Shown here: positions 61,360 to 64,000 of the stretch, piece after piece | How the letters are laid out: each line of letters begins with the position of its first letter | How positions within the stretch are numbered: the first letter of the stretch is position 1 | NCBI RefSeq assembly: GCF_037975245.1 | Contig: NC_092574.1 | Span: forward strand, 758,001 to 822,000 | DNA length: 64,000 nucleotides | From: Apostichopus japonicus | Lineage: Eukaryota; Echinodermata; Holothuroidea; Aspidochirotida; Stichopodidae | Direction: 5' to 3' | Notes under the pieces: model-generated | What the model was told of the DNA's origin: nothing | Database searches by the model: none | Seen by the model: the letters and a program-made list of their open reading frames with translations, nothing else | Program-made: the position numbers and the translations under genes

Positions 61360-61463
61360 ATTTATAGTAACTACTTTGCTTCCTAACTTGTCATTTCTGT
61401 CAGCTTCCACTTGGGGAAGCTGACAGAATTGACAAGTTAGAAAGCAAAGTAGTTAATATAAAT
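61360..61463. repeat. long near-perfect hairpin, 49-bp arms and 6-base loop
   Basis: Left arm 61360-61408 (AACTACTTTGCTTCCTAACT, then TTCTGTCAGCTTCC) and right arm 61415-61463 pair with about four mismatches around an ACTTGG loop. If transcribed it would form a stable extended stem. Confidence 0.95.
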
Positions 61464-63575
61464 AAGAAGTGCGACGTAATCACATTAAGTCCCAAATGTC
61501 GCCCTAAGTGTTGTGGAAAGAGTTAAATTCATATAGGGCAACATGTATATGTGGAATTAATTTTATTAATTAGTTTATTAAATTCCTTGCTTCATGTATT
61601 TTCATGTAATTAATTAACGAGTTTGAATTCTTTGCTATATGTACTTTGCAAAGGGATTATCATAAATAGTGCACATACTGGAGAACAATGGTCCAGTGTG
61701 ACAAAATTACACTAAATCACCATTGTCGCCCTAAGTGGTCAGTTTATGCTATGTCGTCCTAAGTGTTGTGAAAAGAGTTAAATTTACAACTCACAAAGAT
61801 GTCGCCTTAGGTGCTTTATGTGCAATTCACTATTTTTTAAATTAAATACCTTGGTATTTGTATTAGGCAGAGGGAGTAACTTGTCACAACGTGTCACAAG
61901 TCTGTATTTACTCTGTCGTTGTCGTTGATGTTGTTGCAAGTTTTGGTTTTTCTTCCCCACTCGGTCGACCAGGATGCACCGCTGTCGGATTCTCGTGACG
62001 GTATGGAACCGGGCCAACAGGTATAGGAAATAAATTAAATAACAAAACTAAAACAAAAGCGCATCTTGGGAATAAAAGCAACCGAAATATCATCATTTTG
62101 TCACGGTGGATTTATATTGCAGACTTGAGGTTTCTGTATTATCTATGAGGACATGATTAGAACAAACATCAGTAGAAACTGAAGTTCTCTCTCACCCTGT
62201 TTACTTCATCCATTTTCATTTTTCTTGGTGGTGATGGGTGATGGGTTTGGGGAAGTGGTGGGTTAAATTCCACCCTGAATATTTAAAATATGCAAAATTC
62301 TTAAAACCACAGAAAGATCAAATGTAAGAGAGGATCAAGATGTCTTACTTTACTTTTCATATAGCAGAAGGGACAGAGGTGATCAGGCTAATTAGCCATG
62401 TGAAGTTGCACCTCTTTGGGCGTGGGTTGGAGGGGGAGAAATACACCAAGGGTTTCGTACAGAAATATTGCATAATATTGCCTTCACCTGGTGGTAATTG
62501 GAATTGAATAAAAAGTGTCGTACGTTAAATGCTACTTCACAAAATTGATTGATCTTTTAGCTTTCAATTCAGGCTTCGTCTCTGAAATGCTCTCTCAACC
62601 GATTCTCCATTCAGTGATAAAAGGACATCTGGATTCAACTTTAAGTCTCTGCTTGTTTGTTTGTTTCTGTCCTCTCTAAATATGAAAGTCTCAATATCTG
62701 TCCCATCCATGTTTTGCCATGCCAAGCATCATATATTTACGGACTTATTGCACCCATTTCGACGGTGCTGAAGTAAAACTCATTAAAGTGTTTTTAGGGA
62801 ACTATCCAGTAGCTACTTGACCCAATACAGGTTATTTAAACAAGTAGTGAATTGCTACCAGCCACTCTACTGATTGCAGGTTAGGGTTAGGGTTTGTCTT
62901 TCTATGTTTTTTAAACCTATTTTGTTTTTTAAACTTTGCTTTTATATTTTTGTCCCAATATTCATTTTCAACTTTTGTATGTCTTTAACTGTCAACTTAT
63001 TTTCTATGGTTTCAATTTTTTCTTTAAATCCATTCAGATATGGGTATTTTGAGTTTTTCATATGAAGTATAAACACTAACAAAAATGTTGGTCATGAATA
63101 GCACACAGCTCCTCTGTTTTTACTTACATTTCAAAACTGAGTAAATTGGTTGGTTTTATATCTTGCCTCGTAGTTGTGCTCTTATGAATATCCTTCATTG
63201 TTTGTACTTATTTTCATGTGATATTTAGGTATAAAGCCCCATTATGCTTTCCATTATAAACACGAACAAACTGTTCCCTAACCCTATTTTGGTACCATTG
63301 TGTAGTTAATAAGCAGACAATCTTGTAGGTGCATCGTTTGCCAAATATTTTGGCCGAATCTGAGAGAACGAGCAAAAATAGAAACCTCCAAAACATTATT
63401 ATTCAGACCGTCCGGATGGAATGCATAGTGAGACTTTAACATCAAAGGACAAGATGTACAGTGACCTTTGAGTTAATGTTATATATTCTTTGATGGTATG
63501 ATATTCCTTTTATTACCCTTATATTTCTTATATCATGGTGAAGCGTGTAAAACCTACCTTTATAATCCCCACCGG
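61464..63575. other. no gene recognised; diverged GTCGCCCTAAGTG repeats
   Basis: TGTCGCCCTAAGTGTTGTGG at about 61497 and ATGTCGTCCTAAGTGTTGTG at about 61749 are followed by the same GAAAAGAGTTAAATT-like sequence; shorter relatives occur near 61723 and 61800. GTTAGGGTTAGGG at about 62881 is a two-unit telomere-like stretch. No supported coding frame. Confidence 0.5.
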
Positions 63576-63583
63576 TTTCATAT

Positions 63584-63865
63584 CAGGCGCGTAGCCAGGA
63601 ATTTGCCAAGGGAGGGGCGAAACTGTAGATTCGGCATTGCAAACTATAGCGCCACCATGGTTGGCGCGAAGCGTACAAGAAAATTTTGGCTGTAAATGCC
63701 TCCCAGATCGCCGGAAATGGCACTTCCCATGCCTTGTAAGTTGCATCTTAGCATTTTCTCGTTTGAAAATACTAGCGATATCATAAAAACCTTTAAAAAT
63801 TTTGTAAAAAATATGCTCAAGGGGGGCGGCTGCCCCCTTCGCCCCCCCCCTTGGCTACGTGCCTG
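63584..63865. mobile_element. complete 282-bp hAT-like MITE (GCGCCAACC family)
   Basis: Termini CAGGCGCGTAGCCAGGA and CCTTGGCTACGTGCCTG are inverted repeats with two mismatches. Flanks TTTCATAT (63576-63583) and TTTCATAC (63866-63873) are an 8-bp duplication with one mismatch. The core has GCGCCACCATGGTTGGCGCG, then CTCCCAGATCGCCGGAAATG, then poly-G/GCGGCTGC/poly-C just inside the right end. Closely related but reversed and incomplete at 5600-5830, so it serves as the reference copy. Confidence 0.9.
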
Positions 63866-64000
63866 TTTCATACACAGTGTATCAAAGACTGGAACAGTAT
63901 GAACTATCTTTTTAACTGTTTCCATTCATTTAGAAGATAGTGCAGTATTCAAATGGTGGCCTTTACTGTAGAGTTGTTTACTCTATTGTTCACTCTGATA

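Overview
The window is animal nuclear DNA. It has spliced exons with GT/AG borders, a metazoan CR1/L2-type retrotransposon, tRNA-derived SINEs, TTAGGG-type telomeric repeats and a very dense load of DNA transposons. The mix (148-bp tandem-core Helentron-like repeats, poly-G-tailed hAT-like MITEs, a foldback element like the sea urchin TU family) suggests a marine invertebrate, perhaps an echinoderm or hemichordate. The species cannot be named from sequence alone.

Layout. 1-2 kb: 3' part of a CR1/L2-type LINE whose reverse transcriptase has lost a catalytic Asp. 2-9.9 kb: a nest of transposons inside transposons. A Helentron-like tandem-repeat element is split by a poly-G element, which holds another insertion, plus a separate hAT-like insertion. 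Direct flanking duplications fix several of the boundaries, and an inversion is implied. 10-14 kb: mostly non-coding, with small MITEs and an interstitial telomeric array of three successive unit types (CCCTAA, CCCGAA, CCCCCTAA). 14.3-14.66 kb: a lone Cys-rich exon. 14.75-17.35 kb: an AT-rich satellite with an alternating 334/319-bp higher-order dimer. 17.85-18.87 kb: a hAT-like element with perfect 8-bp target duplications. 19.4-25.5 kb: a large foldback element with arms of about 179-bp tandem repeats, its loop split by another hAT-like element.

29.5-31.5 kb: a decayed CACTA/Tnp2-like transposase. 32.5-44.1 kb: an eight-exon gene of the DUF4806-like type, broken by a TA-flanked transposon in exon 3, a frameshift in a Ser-Gln-Thr-Pro repeat exon and an in-frame TGA. 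It may have been the accessory gene of the neighbouring transposase. 48.2-52.7 kb: weak exons of an unrecognised gene. 50.4-52 kb: more nested poly-G MITEs and an AT-cored palindrome. 55.6-56.25 kb: a second, reversed and 5'-truncated LINE copy with a long AAAT microsatellite at its tail. 56.8-60.6 kb: a three-exon OB-fold (RPA-like) gene with a stop and frameshifts. 61.36-61.46 kb: a long near-perfect hairpin. 63.58-63.87 kb: a complete 282-bp MITE.

No clearly intact host gene is visible. The interest lies in the reconstructable order of insertions and in the decayed transposase/accessory gene pair. All family assignments come from motif recognition by eye, without database searches.
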